Assembly: GCA_002798195.1 (NCBI GenBank) | Contig: NWQM01000008.1 | Location: forward strand, 1-24,469 | DNA length: 24,469 nucleotides | Source: Lysobacteraceae bacterium NML03-0222 | GTDB lineage: Bacteria; Pseudomonadota; Gammaproteobacteria; Xanthomonadales; Xanthomonadaceae | Direction: 5' to 3' | Shown here: positions 7,265-15,953 of the stretch, piece after piece | How positions within the stretch are numbered: the first letter of the stretch is position 1 | Layout: the number at the start of each line of letters is the position of its first letter | Position numbers and translations under genes: made by a program | The notes under the pieces: model-generated | Told to the model about the DNA's origin: nothing | Seen by the model: only the letters and a program-made list of their open reading frames with translations | Databases searched by the model: none

Positions 7265-9202
7265 ATGAACAGCATTTATCCGCCGCAGATACCGCCGCCG
7301 CTGCCCGCGCAGCGCGGGCCGATTGTGCGGTTCTTCATCGGCCTTTGGGATGCAATGAACTTCACCCGCCGGCTGATTCTCAATCTGCTGTTCTTTGGCC
7401 TGTTGTTTTTCTTTGTGCTGTTGCTGCTGATTGGCATGGCCGCAGGCGGAAAATCGGCCCCCCCCAAGCTCTCCAGCAATACCACGCTGGTGCTTGCGCC
7501 CGTCGGCCAGCTGGTCGAGCAGGACAGCCGCGATGCCATGACCCGGATTCTGGCAGATATCAATAATGATGACAGCCAAGGGCAGATACAGCTGCGCGAC
7601 ATGCTGGCGGTGATTGACGGCGCCACCAAGGACAAGCATATCGAGCGCATGCTGCTGGATGTGGACGGCCTCTCGCCCGGCGGTTTTGCCTCGATGTCAG
7701 AAGTGGCCGCTGCCTTGCAACGCTTCCGTGCCGCCGGCAAGCAGATTGTCGCGGTCAGCCGCGGCATGGGGCAGAAGCAGTATTTCCTGGCCGCGCAGGC
7801 CGATGAAATCCATTTGGACCCGGATGGCTATGGCATTGTGCTCGAAGGTCTTTCGGCGCATCGGCCGTATTTCCGCGAAGGCTTGCAGGACAAGCTGGGC
7901 GTGGATTTCCATCTGTTCAAGGTGGGCGAATACAAATCCGCCGCCGAGCCATTCGTGCGCGACTCGGCTTCGCCCGAGGCCAAAGAAGCCGACCTGTTCT
8001 GGATGAATGACATCTGGAACCGTTATCTGGCCGAAATCGCCTCGCGTCGCAAACTCAGTGCCACAGGCCTGGCCACGGCGATTGACAATCTGGCCGACGG
8101 CGTGGAGGCGGTACGCGGCGATCTCAACCGCTATGCGCTGGAAAACAAGCTGGTGGATGCGCTCAACACGCGCACGGAAGTGGACATGCTGATGACCGAG
8201 CGTGGCGTGGCTGATGCCGATGCCGAGGGCGGTTTCCGGCAGATTGACTGGGTGCAGTACCTCAACCATATCAAGCCGAAATTCCCGGTCGAAGTGGATT
8301 CCAAGCCGCAGGTGGCGGTGGTGGTGGCCGAGGGCGAAATCACCCCCGGCCAACAACCGCGCGCGGTGATTGGTGGCGACAGCCTCTCTGCATTGCTGCG
8401 CGATGTGCGTGAAGACGACAAGGTCAAGGCATTGGTGCTGCGGGTGAACTCGCCCGGCGGTGAGGTATTCGCCTCCGAACAAATCCGCCGTGAAGTGGCC
8501 GCACTCAAGGCCGCTGGCAAGCCGGTGGTGGTGTCGATGGGCGATGTCGCCGCATCCGGCGGCTACTGGATCAGCATGAATGCCGACCGCATCTATGCCG
8601 AGCCCAGCACCATCACCGGCTCCATCGGCATTTTCGGACTGGTGCCCAACTTCACCCGCGCACTCGACAAAATCGGCGTGCATAGCGATGGCGTTGGCAC
8701 CACCCGCGTGGCTGGTGCGTTCGACCCCACCCGGCCGCTGAACCCGGAAGTGAGCCGCGTCATCCAGTCGGTCATCGACAAGGGCTATCGCGATTTCATC
8801 GGCAAAGTGGCCGATGCGCGCGGCAAGAGTGTCGAGGCTACCGACCAAGTGGCGCGCGGCCGCGTCTGGAGCGGCGCACAAGCCAAACAGTTTGGTCTGG
8901 TGGACGAGCTTGGTGGCCTGCAAACGGCCATTGAACATGCTGCAAAGCTCGGCAATCTGGCCGAAGGCAAATACCATGTGCACTATGTCGAAGAGCCGTT
9001 GACCCCGTTTGAGAGCTTCATGAGCGAGTTTGCCCAGGCACGCATGGGCGCAGTGCTGCTCAATGAATCGCCACTGCTGCGCGGCATCCTGAAGAGCAGC
9101 GCCCCCGGCATCCAGCAACCGCTGCGCTATCTGGAAATGCAGGCCAGCAAACCCAACGCCGCCCCGGTACAGGCCAGCGCACACTGCTTCTGCGGGATTT
9201 GA
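7265..9202 (+). CDS. sppA: Signal peptide peptidase SppA, 67K type
   Basis: SppA is a membrane-anchored serine protease that degrades signal peptides left after export. The 645-residue product is of the long, two-domain type. It has a proline-rich start, a transmembrane anchor at about 36-60, and two tandem S49 peptidase domains. The catalytic Ser/Lys dyad is visible as K224 in VGEYKSAAEPF (N-terminal domain) and S431 in GDVAASGGYWIS (C-terminal domain), spaced as in the E. coli enzyme. The cysteine-containing tail near AHCFC also resembles other SppA C-termini. GGAG lies nine bases before the ATG. A strong terminator follows the stop codon. Confidence 0.97.
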   Translation: MNSIYPPQIPPPLPAQRGPIVRFFIGLWDAMNFTRRLILNLLFFGLLFFFVLLLLIGMAAGGKSAPPKLSSNTTLVLAPVGQLVEQDSRDAMTRILADINNDDSQGQIQLRDMLAVIDGATKDKHIERMLLDVDGLSPGGFASMSEVAAALQRFRAAGKQIVAVSRGMGQKQYFLAAQADEIHLDPDGYGIVLEGLSAHRPYFREGLQDKLGVDFHLFKVGEYKSAAEPFVRDSASPEAKEADLFWMNDIWNRYLAEIASRRKLSATGLATAIDNLADGVEAVRGDLNRYALENKLVDALNTRTEVDMLMTERGVADADAEGGFRQIDWVQYLNHIKPKFPVEVDSKPQVAVVVAEGEITPGQQPRAVIGGDSLSALLRDVREDDKVKALVLRVNSPGGEVFASEQIRREVAALKAAGKPVVVSMGDVAASGGYWISMNADRIYAEPSTITGSIGIFGLVPNFTRALDKIGVHSDGVGTTRVAGAFDPTRPLNPEVSRVIQSVIDKGYRDFIGKVADARGKSVEATDQVARGRVWSGAQAKQFGLVDELGGLQTAIEHAAKLGNLAEGKYHVHYVEEPLTPFESFMSEFAQARMGAVLLNESPLLRGILKSSAPGIQQPLRYLEMQASKPNAAPVQASAHCFCGI

Positions 9203-9221
9203 GGGCGGATAGCTGCAGATA

Positions 9222-9251
9222 AAAAACGCCGGGCTGATGCCCGGCGTTTTT
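9222..9251. terminator. Bidirectional intrinsic terminator between sppA and uvrD
   Basis: ACGCCGGGC and GCCCGGCGT pair around a TGAT loop, with a run of A before and a run of T after. It lies 19 bases past the sppA stop and about 30 bases from the uvrD stop, so it can end both convergent transcripts. Confidence 0.9.
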
Positions 9252-9280
9252 GTTGGTGGGGACAAGTATCAGAGGGTTAT

Positions 9281-11461
9281 TCATGCTGGTTGCAAATTGG
9301 CGTAGGCCAGTACCAGCCATTTGCTGCCAGCCTCGTCAAAATTGACCTGCACCCGGGCATGGGCGCCATTGCCTTCGATATCGGTGACAGTGCCGGTGCC
9401 GAAGGTGTTGTGGCGCACACTGGCGCCGAGCGAAATGCCGGCGGCGCTGGGCGCAAGCGAGGCGTGCCCCCTGTTGGACAGGCGCTCGGGCAATGCGCGT
9501 GCAGTGCGCACTTTCGGGCGCACTTCGTGAATCAGGCTGGCCGGGATTTCGCGCAGGAAGCGCGAGGGCAGGCCAATCAGGTCTTGACCATGCAGGCGAC
9601 GGCTTTCGGCATGTGAGAGCACCAATTTTTCGCGGGCGCGGGTGATGCCGACATAGGCCAGCCGTCGTTCTTCTTCCAGCCGTCCGGCTTCTTCCACGCT
9701 GCGCGCATTGGGAAACAGGCCTTCTTCCAGCCCCACCAGAAACACCAGCGGAAACTCCAGCCCCTTGGCGCTGTGCAGGGTCATCAGCTGCACGCCTTCA
9801 TCGCCCGCATCGGCCTGGCCTTCGCCGGCTTCCAGCGCGGCATAGGCGAGAAACTCCACCAGCTCGGAAAGCGCCATCGCCTCGGTATCGTCGCCGCGCA
9901 CAAAGCGCGAGGCCACGCTGATGAGTTCATCGAGGTTGTCCACGCGCGAATCAAGGCTGTTACGCGATTCTTTTTCATAATGGGCGCGCAGTCCCGAGCG
10001 CATCAGCACATGGTCGATTTTGTCCTGCAAGGACAGCTCAGCGACTTCCTGCTGCAGCAGGGTAATGAGTTCGATAAAGCCTTTGAGCGCATTCTTGGCG
10101 CGGGTGGTGAGTGGACTGTCATGGATGGCCAGTTCTGCCGCCTGCCAAAGCGGGATGCCGGCACCGCGGGCGATGCGGCGTACTTCGTCCAGGGTGCGCT
10201 CGCCAATGCCGCGCGCGGGTGTATTGACCGCGCGCTCGAAGGCGGCATCGTCCACGCGCGAGGCAATCAGGCGCAGATAGGCCAGTGTGTCCTTGATTTC
10301 CATGCGCTCGAAAAAGCGCATGCCGCCATACACGCGATAGGGGATTTGCTCGGCCAGCAGGGTTTCTTCAAACATCCGCGACTGCGCATTGCTGCGGTAG
10401 AGAATGGCCGCATCACCCCAGCTGCCGCCCTGCAGCACCCATTGGCGGATGCGCTCAATGACATAGCGCGCTTCGTCGATTTCGTTATAGGCCGCATACA
10501 CATCCAGCGGCTCGCCCTCGCCCGAATCGGTCCACAGGTTTTTGCCCAGACGCTCGGGATTGTGGGCAATCACCGCATTGGCGGCGTTGAGAATATTGGC
10601 GCTGGAGCGGTAGTTCTGCTCCAGGCGGATAGTGTTGACATCGGCAAAATCGCGCAGAAAATGCTGCACGTTTTCCACCTTGGCGCCGCGCCAGCCGTAG
10701 ATGGCTTGGTCGTCATCGCCGACCGCGAACACATGGCCGCTGTCTCCAGCCAAGAGCCGCACAAAGGCGTACTGGATGGCATTGCTGTCCTGAAACTCGT
10801 CAATCAAAAGCTCGGAAAAACGCCTGCGGTAATGCGCCAGCAACACTGGCGTATCGCGCAACAGCTCCAGCGCGCGCAGTAGGATTTCGGCAAAGTCCAC
10901 CAGCCCCGCGTTGTCACAGCGCTCTTGATAGGCCTCATAGACCTTCAGCCGCACATGCGCCCATTCGTCGGCAGGATTGGGCTGGATATGCTGCGGGCGG
11001 CGGCCTTCGTCCTTTTGCGCATTGATCCACCACATGATTTGCTTGGGCGGGAAGCGGCCTTCGTCAAATTCCAGCTGCTGCACCACGCGCTTGATGAGCC
11101 GCAATTGGTCATCGCTGTCAAGAATCTGGAAGCCCTCCGGCAGGCCAGCCTCCTGCCAGTGCAGCCGCAGCAGGCGATGGGCGATGCTGTGAAAGGTGCC
11201 AATCCACATGCCGCGCGCGCCGCCCTGCAACAGACTGGCCGCACGCTGGCGCATCTCGCCTGCGGCCTTGTTGGTAAAGGTCACCGCCAGAATGCCGTGT
11301 GCAGGTATGCCGTGCACTTCGTTCAGCCAGGCGATGCGATGGGTCAGTACCCGGGTCTTGCCCGAGCCGGCACCGGCCAGCACCAGTACATGTCCTGGTG
11401 GCGCGCTCACGGCCTCGCGCTGCGCCGGGTTCAAATCATCAATCAGGTGAGAAACATCCAT
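9281..11461 (-). CDS. uvrD: DNA helicase II (UvrD)
   Basis: UvrD is a 3'-to-5' superfamily 1A helicase acting in nucleotide excision repair and methyl-directed mismatch repair. From the ATG at 11461 the product has 726 residues, the usual length. Walker A is AGAGSGKT at residues 29-36. The Walker B motif DEFQDSN and motif GDDDQAIYGWRGA are clear, as are the C-terminal motifs LMTLHSAKGLEFPLVF and RLAYVGITRA. The C-terminus carries the small Tudor-like domain (VRHNTFGTGTV...) by which UvrD contacts RNA polymerase. The frame is open far upstream, but the product should begin at MDVSHLIDDLNPAQREAV because that is the family start. It is divergent from hemC with 150 bases between the starts. Confidence 0.96.
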   Translation of the reverse strand: MDVSHLIDDLNPAQREAVSAPPGHVLVLAGAGSGKTRVLTHRIAWLNEVHGIPAHGILAVTFTNKAAGEMRQRAASLLQGGARGMWIGTFHSIAHRLLRLHWQEAGLPEGFQILDSDDQLRLIKRVVQQLEFDEGRFPPKQIMWWINAQKDEGRRPQHIQPNPADEWAHVRLKVYEAYQERCDNAGLVDFAEILLRALELLRDTPVLLAHYRRRFSELLIDEFQDSNAIQYAFVRLLAGDSGHVFAVGDDDQAIYGWRGAKVENVQHFLRDFADVNTIRLEQNYRSSANILNAANAVIAHNPERLGKNLWTDSGEGEPLDVYAAYNEIDEARYVIERIRQWVLQGGSWGDAAILYRSNAQSRMFEETLLAEQIPYRVYGGMRFFERMEIKDTLAYLRLIASRVDDAAFERAVNTPARGIGERTLDEVRRIARGAGIPLWQAAELAIHDSPLTTRAKNALKGFIELITLLQQEVAELSLQDKIDHVLMRSGLRAHYEKESRNSLDSRVDNLDELISVASRFVRGDDTEAMALSELVEFLAYAALEAGEGQADAGDEGVQLMTLHSAKGLEFPLVFLVGLEEGLFPNARSVEEAGRLEEERRLAYVGITRAREKLVLSHAESRRLHGQDLIGLPSRFLREIPASLIHEVRPKVRTARALPERLSNRGHASLAPSAAGISLGASVRHNTFGTGTVTDIEGNGAHARVQVNFDEAGSKWLVLAYANLQPA

Positions 11462-11611
11462 CGGCGCATTGTAGCCAGTGCCCTGCTGGGTGCCGGTTTT
11501 ATTTTCCGGTGCTCTTGGCAATCGGGGTTTGGGGGCAGTTTGAAAGGCAAAGACTGCAGCAGAGGCAGGAAGCTTTGGCAGAAGCAGGTGGAGAGCAGCG
11601 ATAATGGCGCG

Positions 11612-12523
11612 ATGAAAACACTCCGTATCGCTACCCGCAAAAGCCCGTTGGCACTTTGGCAGACCGAGCACGTCGCCGCTTTGCTGAAAGCCCAACACCC
11701 GCAGCTTGAGATTCAACTCGTGCCATTGTCCACGCGCGGCGATGAGTTGCTCGACCGTTCGCTGGCAGCGATTGGTGGCAAGGGGCTGTTTCTGAAAGAG
11801 CTGGAGTTGGCCATGCTGCGTGACGAGGCCGATTGCGCGGTGCATTCGCTCAAAGACGTGCCGATGGAGCTGGAGCCGGGCTTTGTGATGCCTGCCATCA
11901 TCGCCCGCGGCAGCCATGCCGATGCCTGGGTCAGCAATCATTTCGACAGTATCGCCGCGCTGCCTGCCGGGGCACGGGTCGGGACTTCATCGTTGCGGCG
12001 CAAGGCGCAATTGCGCGCGCTGCGCCAAGATTTGCTGATCGATGATTTGCGCGGCAATGTCAATTCGCGGCTGGCAAAACTCGATGCCGGTGAATATCAG
12101 GCCATCCTGCTGGCCTGCGCCGGGCTGGAGCGCCTGGGCTTTGCCTCGCGCATCCGTGCACGCCTGGAAGCGCCCGATTGGCTGCCCGCTCCGGCGCAAG
12201 GCGCGATTGCAGTGGAGTGTCGTGAGGATGCGGCCGATGTTCAGGCGCTGTTTGCAGCGCTGGATGATGCCAATACGCGCGTTTGTGTCAGTGCCGAGCG
12301 CGCCATGAACCGTGCCCTGGATGGCAGCTGCCATGTGCCGGTCGCCGCGCTGGCCGGTCTTGATGGCAACATGCTGCACCTGCAAGGGCTGGTGGGCGAT
12401 GCGCATACCGGGGTGCAAGTGCGTGCCGAGGCACGTGCGCCCCGGCAGGCGGCCGAAGCACTCGGGCAGCAGGTGGCCGCAGCTTTGCTGGCACAGGGGG
12501 CGGGAGACTTCATCCGCGCTTGA
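11612..12523 (+). CDS. hemC: Hydroxymethylbilane synthase (porphobilinogen deaminase)
   Basis: HemC joins four porphobilinogen molecules into hydroxymethylbilane, an early step of heme and siroheme synthesis in the cytoplasm. The product has 303 residues from ATG 11612, a typical length. The cysteine that holds the dipyrromethane cofactor is C240 in LDGSCHVP. The catalytic aspartate is D82 in HSLKDVP. The arginine-rich GTSSLRRKAQL segment is at about 124-134. The frame remains open upstream across uvrD, but the family start is MKTLRIATRKSPLALWQTE. hemD, which often follows hemC, is not present in the downstream 200 bases; the next gene is an opposing nitroreductase. Confidence 0.97.
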   Translation: MKTLRIATRKSPLALWQTEHVAALLKAQHPQLEIQLVPLSTRGDELLDRSLAAIGGKGLFLKELELAMLRDEADCAVHSLKDVPMELEPGFVMPAIIARGSHADAWVSNHFDSIAALPAGARVGTSSLRRKAQLRALRQDLLIDDLRGNVNSRLAKLDAGEYQAILLACAGLERLGFASRIRARLEAPDWLPAPAQGAIAVECREDAADVQALFAALDDANTRVCVSAERAMNRALDGSCHVPVAALAGLDGNMLHLQGLVGDAHTGVQVRAEARAPRQAAEALGQQVAAALLAQGAGDFIRA

Positions 12524-12634
12524 TGCGCGCGATCTGCATGTGTGCGGCAGCCTGGGTGAAGCGGTCGTGTTCCCACGCCCGGCGGACTTTCATGCTGCAC
12601 AGGCGTTCCATGCCGCCTCCATCAAGCCATAAGC

Positions 12635-12668
12635 AAAAAACCATCCGCCCACGTGAGCGGGCGGATGG
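12635..12668 (-). terminator. Intrinsic terminator of the pirin/nitroreductase unit
   Basis: CCATCCGCCC (12641-12650) and GGGCGGATGG (12659-12668) form a 10-bp stem with an 8-base loop. Six A's at 12635-12640 become the U tract on the minus strand, about 60 bases after the nitroreductase stop. The hairpin could also slow transcription arriving from hemC, though without a U tract in that direction. Confidence 0.85.
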
Positions 12669-12727
12669 TAGGCAATCATTGCACGGGGCAGGCAGGGGTG
12701 TTGGCCGCTTGCCTGCCGAGCGTGCCA

Positions 12728-13336
12728 TCAAAGGCCGTGTACTTTGACACGCTCTTGCAGCGGAGCGAAAGCCTTTTCACCGGCCGGAGCGCTGATGCCG
12801 CCGAACACCAGTTGTGCGCGCAGCTTCCAGTGGCTGGGGATGTTCCAGGTGCTGGCTACCTGCGCGTCAATCACTGGGTTGTAGTGTTGCAGGTTGCCGC
12901 CGACACCGGCTGCGGCCAGCGTTGACCAGACCACGTACTGGTGCATGGCGCTGGTGTGCTCGCTCCAGATGGGGAAGTTGTCGGCATACAGGGCGAACTT
13001 TTCCTGCAAACCCTTGACCACGTCCTGGTCTTCAAAGAACAGCACGCTGCCCGCTGCGGCCTTGAACATGTTGAGCTTGTCCTCGGTGGCCTGGAAGTTC
13101 TCGGCCGGCACAATCTTGCGCAATTCGCTGATGGCGATGTCCCACAGCTTTTCATGTTCGCTGCCAAACAGCACCACCACGCGGGCGGATTGCGAGTTGA
13201 AGGCGGACGGGGTGTGTTTGACCGCATGCTCAACGATTTGCACTACCTGCTCGCCGCTGACCGGCAGGTTCTTGTTGAGGGCATACACCGAGCGGCGGGT
13301 TTCTGCGGCTTGTTGCAGGGTCTGAAGATTCGACAT
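12728..13336 (-). CDS. Nitroreductase family protein (FMN-dependent)
   Basis: The 202-residue product starts at ATG 13336, with AAGGA about seven bases upstream. It has the nitroreductase fold signature: a RRSVYAL phosphate/FMN-binding start at about 14-20, HTPSAFNSQSARVVVLFG near 41-58, and a central GVGGNLQHYNP segment. The family uses FMN and NAD(P)H to reduce nitro compounds, quinones or flavins. The subgroup resembles the oxidoreductases related to yeast Frm2/Hbn1 and bacterial YdgI/YfhC-type proteins, whose natural substrates are unclear. It follows the pirin gene on the same strand after 74 bases. Redox or electrophile defence is a reasonable inference. Confidence 0.92.
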   Translation of the reverse strand: MSNLQTLQQAAETRRSVYALNKNLPVSGEQVVQIVEHAVKHTPSAFNSQSARVVVLFGSEHEKLWDIAISELRKIVPAENFQATEDKLNMFKAAAGSVLFFEDQDVVKGLQEKFALYADNFPIWSEHTSAMHQYVVWSTLAAAGVGGNLQHYNPVIDAQVASTWNIPSHWKLRAQLVFGGISAPAGEKAFAPLQERVKVHGL

Positions 13337-13372
13337 GGGATTTCCTTGCATGAAAAGTGGAAAGATGAAGGC

Positions 13373-13390
13373 GGCTGCCCTTGGGCAGCC
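13373..13390 (-). other. Short stem-loop between the pirin and nitroreductase genes
   Basis: GGCTGCCC and GGGCAGCC form an 8-bp perfect inverted repeat with two central bases. It is transcribed between the two genes and followed on the minus strand by a pyrimidine-rich but interrupted tract. It could be a weak terminator or an RNA-stability element that sets the ratio of the two products. Confidence 0.4.
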
Positions 13391-13410
13391 AGCCTTGACA
13401 GAGTATCCGC

Positions 13411-14148
13411 TCAGTGCGGCTGGTTGATATTGGCCTCGATATCCATGGGCACGTCCATCAGCAGGATTTCGGCATCGCCCAGCGCCTCGACCTCGAAGCC
13501 ATCGGTTTCCCAAAGACCCAAGCCATCGCGCTCGCCCAGCTCGATGCCGCCGACTTTGGCCTTGCCCTTGATGACGAACACATAGACGCCGTTGCCTTCG
13601 CGCTTGACCTGATAGCGCTTTTGCGTGCCGTCAGCAAAGCGCGCCAGCGAGAACCAGGCATTTTGGTGGATCCACACCCCGTCATCATCGGCATGCGGCG
13701 AGAGGATTTGCTGGAAATCGTTGGGCTGGGCCTGATCGGCGATGGTGATTTGCTGATAGCGCGGCTCGACACCATTCTTGCGCGGCAGCACCCAGATTTG
13801 CAGGAACTTCACCGCCTGGTCGCGGTTGGCATTCATCTCGCTATGGGTGACCCCGGTGCCAGCCGACATCACTTGCACATCGCCATTTTTGATGATGCTG
13901 CCATTGCCCATGCTGTCGCGGTGCGCCAAGTCGCCGGACAGCGGCACGGAGATGATTTCCATGTCGCGGTGCGGATGGGTGCCAAAGCCCTGGCCGCCTT
14001 CAACGAAATCGTCATTGATCACGCGCAGCACGCCAAAGCCCATGCGCTCGGGGTTGTAGTAATTGGCAAAGCTGAAGGTGTGGGCGCTTTTGAGCCAGCC
14101 GTGGTTGGCGAAACCGCGCGAGTTGGCAGCGTGGTGGATGGTTTTCAT
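13411..14148 (-). CDS. Pirin family protein
   Basis: A 245-residue bicupin of the pirin family, cytoplasmic, usually iron-binding. The metal ligands H58, H60, H102 and E104 are present in GTHPHRDMEI and THSEM, matching the His-His-His-Glu set of human pirin. Some bacterial pirins show quercetin dioxygenase activity and others bind metabolic enzymes, so the role here stays open. AGGAG lies seven bases upstream of ATG 14148, which settles the start. It is the first gene of a probable unit with the nitroreductase. Confidence 0.94.
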   Translation of the reverse strand: MKTIHHAANSRGFANHGWLKSAHTFSFANYYNPERMGFGVLRVINDDFVEGGQGFGTHPHRDMEIISVPLSGDLAHRDSMGNGSIIKNGDVQVMSAGTGVTHSEMNANRDQAVKFLQIWVLPRKNGVEPRYQQITIADQAQPNDFQQILSPHADDDGVWIHQNAWFSLARFADGTQKRYQVKREGNGVYVFVIKGKAKVGGIELGERDGLGLWETDGFEVEALGDAEILLMDVPMDIEANINQPH

Positions 14149-14302
14149 CACAGAACTCCTGATATTCAAGCAAGCGCCACAAAAGCGCGATGGCCGGCAT
14201 GTTAGCTACACATACGGGGTGGAAAAAGCCGAAAACAGGAAATCACTGTTCCAAATTTGTAGCTAGTGAAGGATTTGTGGTTTCAGCATCAATGTTATTG
14301 GA

Positions 14303-14435
14303 ACGGAAAATGGCGGCGATGAAGAACAGCAAATTCAAGGGGATGCCGATTTCAAAAAGTCGGCAAAGCGATAACCACCGGCGGTATAGACCATGGTATT
14401 GGTTTGGTAGCCTATTGGAGCGGCAAAACCCGATG
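14303..14435 (-). pseudogene. Remnant of an SLC13-type permease C-terminus
   Basis: Read on the minus strand, this stretch encodes GFAAPIGYQTNTMVYTAGGY, then RFADFLK, and after a one-base deletion near 14350-14353, IGIPLNLLFFIAAIF. It corresponds to the last transmembrane part of the intact permease at 22556-24319 (STPVGYQTNTMVYTAGGY, RFSDFLKVGIPLN). Many synonymous differences show that it is not a recent copy. Nothing upstream (14436-14560) resembles the rest of the permease, so only about 45 codons survive. The remaining sequence of the gene-free stretch 14149-14565 holds the pirin leader and two TAGCTA copies (14203, 14260) of unknown meaning. Confidence 0.85.
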
Positions 14436-14565
14436 ACAGCGGGTGCAGGCTGAGCCAATCCGTGAAAAATTGGCACCCAGTATCCGTAAATCGCTGCCAT
14501 GTTGCCGGCGCAATACCGCGCCGGTTTAATTCTTGAAATCGATGTTTTCAGCTAGGAGCAGATGA

Positions 14566-15054
14566 ATGCGCCACGACCGCGAACAGGCTCGGCGTCGGCT
14601 CAGCCAGTGGTTCGACAGCTATTCTGCCGACCATCGCAATACCATCAACCAATGGTTTCACGTGTTTTGTGTGCCGTTGATTCTGTGGGCAGCGGTGGCG
14701 CTGCTATGGTGCATCCCGGTGCCGGGCACCTTGTTTGGCCCTGGCGCTTTTGCGGCCTTGGCGATGTTTCTCACCTGGTCGTTCTATTACCGCCATTCGC
14801 GGCCACTGGGCTTTGGCATGCTGGCGGTGTTCGTGGCCTTTGCCTGGGGCACGCGCTGGCTGCATCTGATGCTTGGCACGGCAAACCTTGCCTGGCTGGC
14901 ATTGGCGGTATTTGCGCTGGCTTGGGTCGGACAATTCATCGGCCATCATATTGAAGGGCGCCGGCCGAGTTTTCTCACCGACCTGACTTATCTGTTGATT
15001 GGCCCGGTCTGGGTATTGAACAAGCTCTACCGCAAACTTGGCTGGAAGTATTAA
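14566..15054 (+). CDS. Mpo1-like / DUF962 membrane protein
   Basis: A 162-residue membrane protein of the Mpo1 (DUF962, YGL010w-like) family. Yeast Mpo1 is an Fe(II)-dependent dioxygenase that shortens 2-hydroxy fatty acids, so a related lipid function is possible. The conserved histidine patterns are present: H23 and H32 in ADHRNTINQWFH, and H127 and H128 in GQFIGHHIEGRRPSF. About four membrane segments lie between and after them. AGGAG is seven bases before the ATG at 14566. The following EamA gene begins six bases after the stop, so the two are co-transcribed. Confidence 0.9.
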   Translation: MRHDREQARRRLSQWFDSYSADHRNTINQWFHVFCVPLILWAAVALLWCIPVPGTLFGPGAFAALAMFLTWSFYYRHSRPLGFGMLAVFVAFAWGTRWLHLMLGTANLAWLALAVFALAWVGQFIGHHIEGRRPSFLTDLTYLLIGPVWVLNKLYRKLGWKY

Positions 15055-15060
15055 AGCCCC

Positions 15061-15939
15061 ATGAGCCTGCCACATATCAGCCGCCGCGACCTGCTGCTGC
15101 TTTGCGGGGTGTGCTTCATTTGGGCGTTGAACTTCCTGATGTCGGCCATTGGCCTTCGTGAAATTCCGCCACTCACCTTTACCCTGCTGCGCTTTACCAT
15201 CCTGGGTCTGGTGCTGCTGCCATTTGTCCGGCGCGCACCGCAAGGTCAGGGCTGGCGGCTGTTTGCCGTCTCCATACTGATTGGCGTGGTGCATTTTTCG
15301 CTGTGTTTCTGGGGCGTGGCGCTGGCCGGGGAGCTGTCTTCACCCGCTATCCTGCTGCAAAGCTATATCCCGATGACGGCGGTGCTGGCCTGGGTTTGGC
15401 TGGGCGAGAAATTCGGTTGGCGCACCGGGCTTGCCATCGCGGTGAGCTTTCTGGGTGTATTGGTGCTTTCGTTTGACCCGCAAGTGCTGCAAAAGCCCGC
15501 GGCGGTGATGACCTTGCTGTTGTCGGCGTTGGCGCTTGCCATCGGTACGGTGATGATGCGCGGGCTTTCCGGCGTAGGCATGTTGAACCAGCAGGCATGG
15601 ACGGCGCTATGCAGCATCGGCCCGTTGGCGCTACTGTCGGTGCTGTTCGAGCCGGGCGCACTGGCTGCCCTGCCCGAGGCCAGTCTGCTGGCCTGGAGTG
15701 GCGTGATTTATGCGGCGCTGGCTTCCTCGCTGCTCGGGCACGGGCTGTATTTCATGCTGGTGCAGCGCTACCCGGTGGCGGTGCTGATGCCCTGGTTGTT
15801 GCTTGCTCCGGTTATCGCCATTGCCCTTGGCATCGTGTTCTGGGGTGACAAGCCCGGCCTCAAGGTCTGGCTGGGCGGCGCGATGGTGCTGGGCGGGGTA
15901 TTGGTGATTGCCTTGCGCAAGCGCGCCAAAGCGGGCTGA
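15061..15939 (+). CDS. EamA family (drug/metabolite) transporter
   Basis: The 292-residue product has about ten hydrophobic helices arranged as two EamA repeats, typical of the DMT superfamily in the inner membrane. The first repeat opens with LLLCGVCFIWALNFLMSAIG and the second begins around residue 150 (VMTLLLSALALAIGTVMMRG). The C-terminal LGEKFGW- and WGDKPGLKVWLGGAMVLGGV-type segments are usual for this group, as is the basic tail KRAKAG. Members export amino acids, metabolites or drugs; the substrate cannot be told. It is probably translated from the Mpo1-like gene's transcript. Confidence 0.93.
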   Translation: MSLPHISRRDLLLLCGVCFIWALNFLMSAIGLREIPPLTFTLLRFTILGLVLLPFVRRAPQGQGWRLFAVSILIGVVHFSLCFWGVALAGELSSPAILLQSYIPMTAVLAWVWLGEKFGWRTGLAIAVSFLGVLVLSFDPQVLQKPAAVMTLLLSALALAIGTVMMRGLSGVGMLNQQAWTALCSIGPLALLSVLFEPGALAALPEASLLAWSGVIYAALASSLLGHGLYFMLVQRYPVAVLMPWLLLAPVIAIALGIVFWGDKPGLKVWLGGAMVLGGVLVIALRKRAKAG

Positions 15940-15953
15940 AGCCAATCAGGCGA

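Noticed and set aside
6170..7639. Long open frame (489 codons) antisense to the MATE gene and the start of sppA
   Set aside because: It crosses two real genes and their intergenic gap, and its product is Gln/His-rich with no family features.
7697..9265. Long open frame (522 codons) antisense to sppA
   Set aside because: It lies wholly over a well-supported SppA gene with conserved catalytic residues. Its translation is low in recognisable motifs and rich in His, Ala and Gln, as expected for the complement of a GC-rich gene.
9773..10882. Open frame of 369 codons on the plus strand inside uvrD
   Set aside because: It is antisense to conserved UvrD helicase motifs, with no ribosome-binding site and no motifs of its own.
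11462..11941. N-terminal extension of UvrD by 160 residues
   Set aside because: The extension is antisense to hemC and unlike any UvrD. The family start MDVSHLIDDL is at 11461.
12510..12731. Small minus-strand open frame between nitroreductase and hemC, with an inner start giving MERLCSMKVRRAWEHDR
   Set aside because: It has a protein-like basic segment but no ribosome-binding site, overlaps the hemC end, and is crossed by the nitroreductase terminator. It cannot be supported without conservation data.
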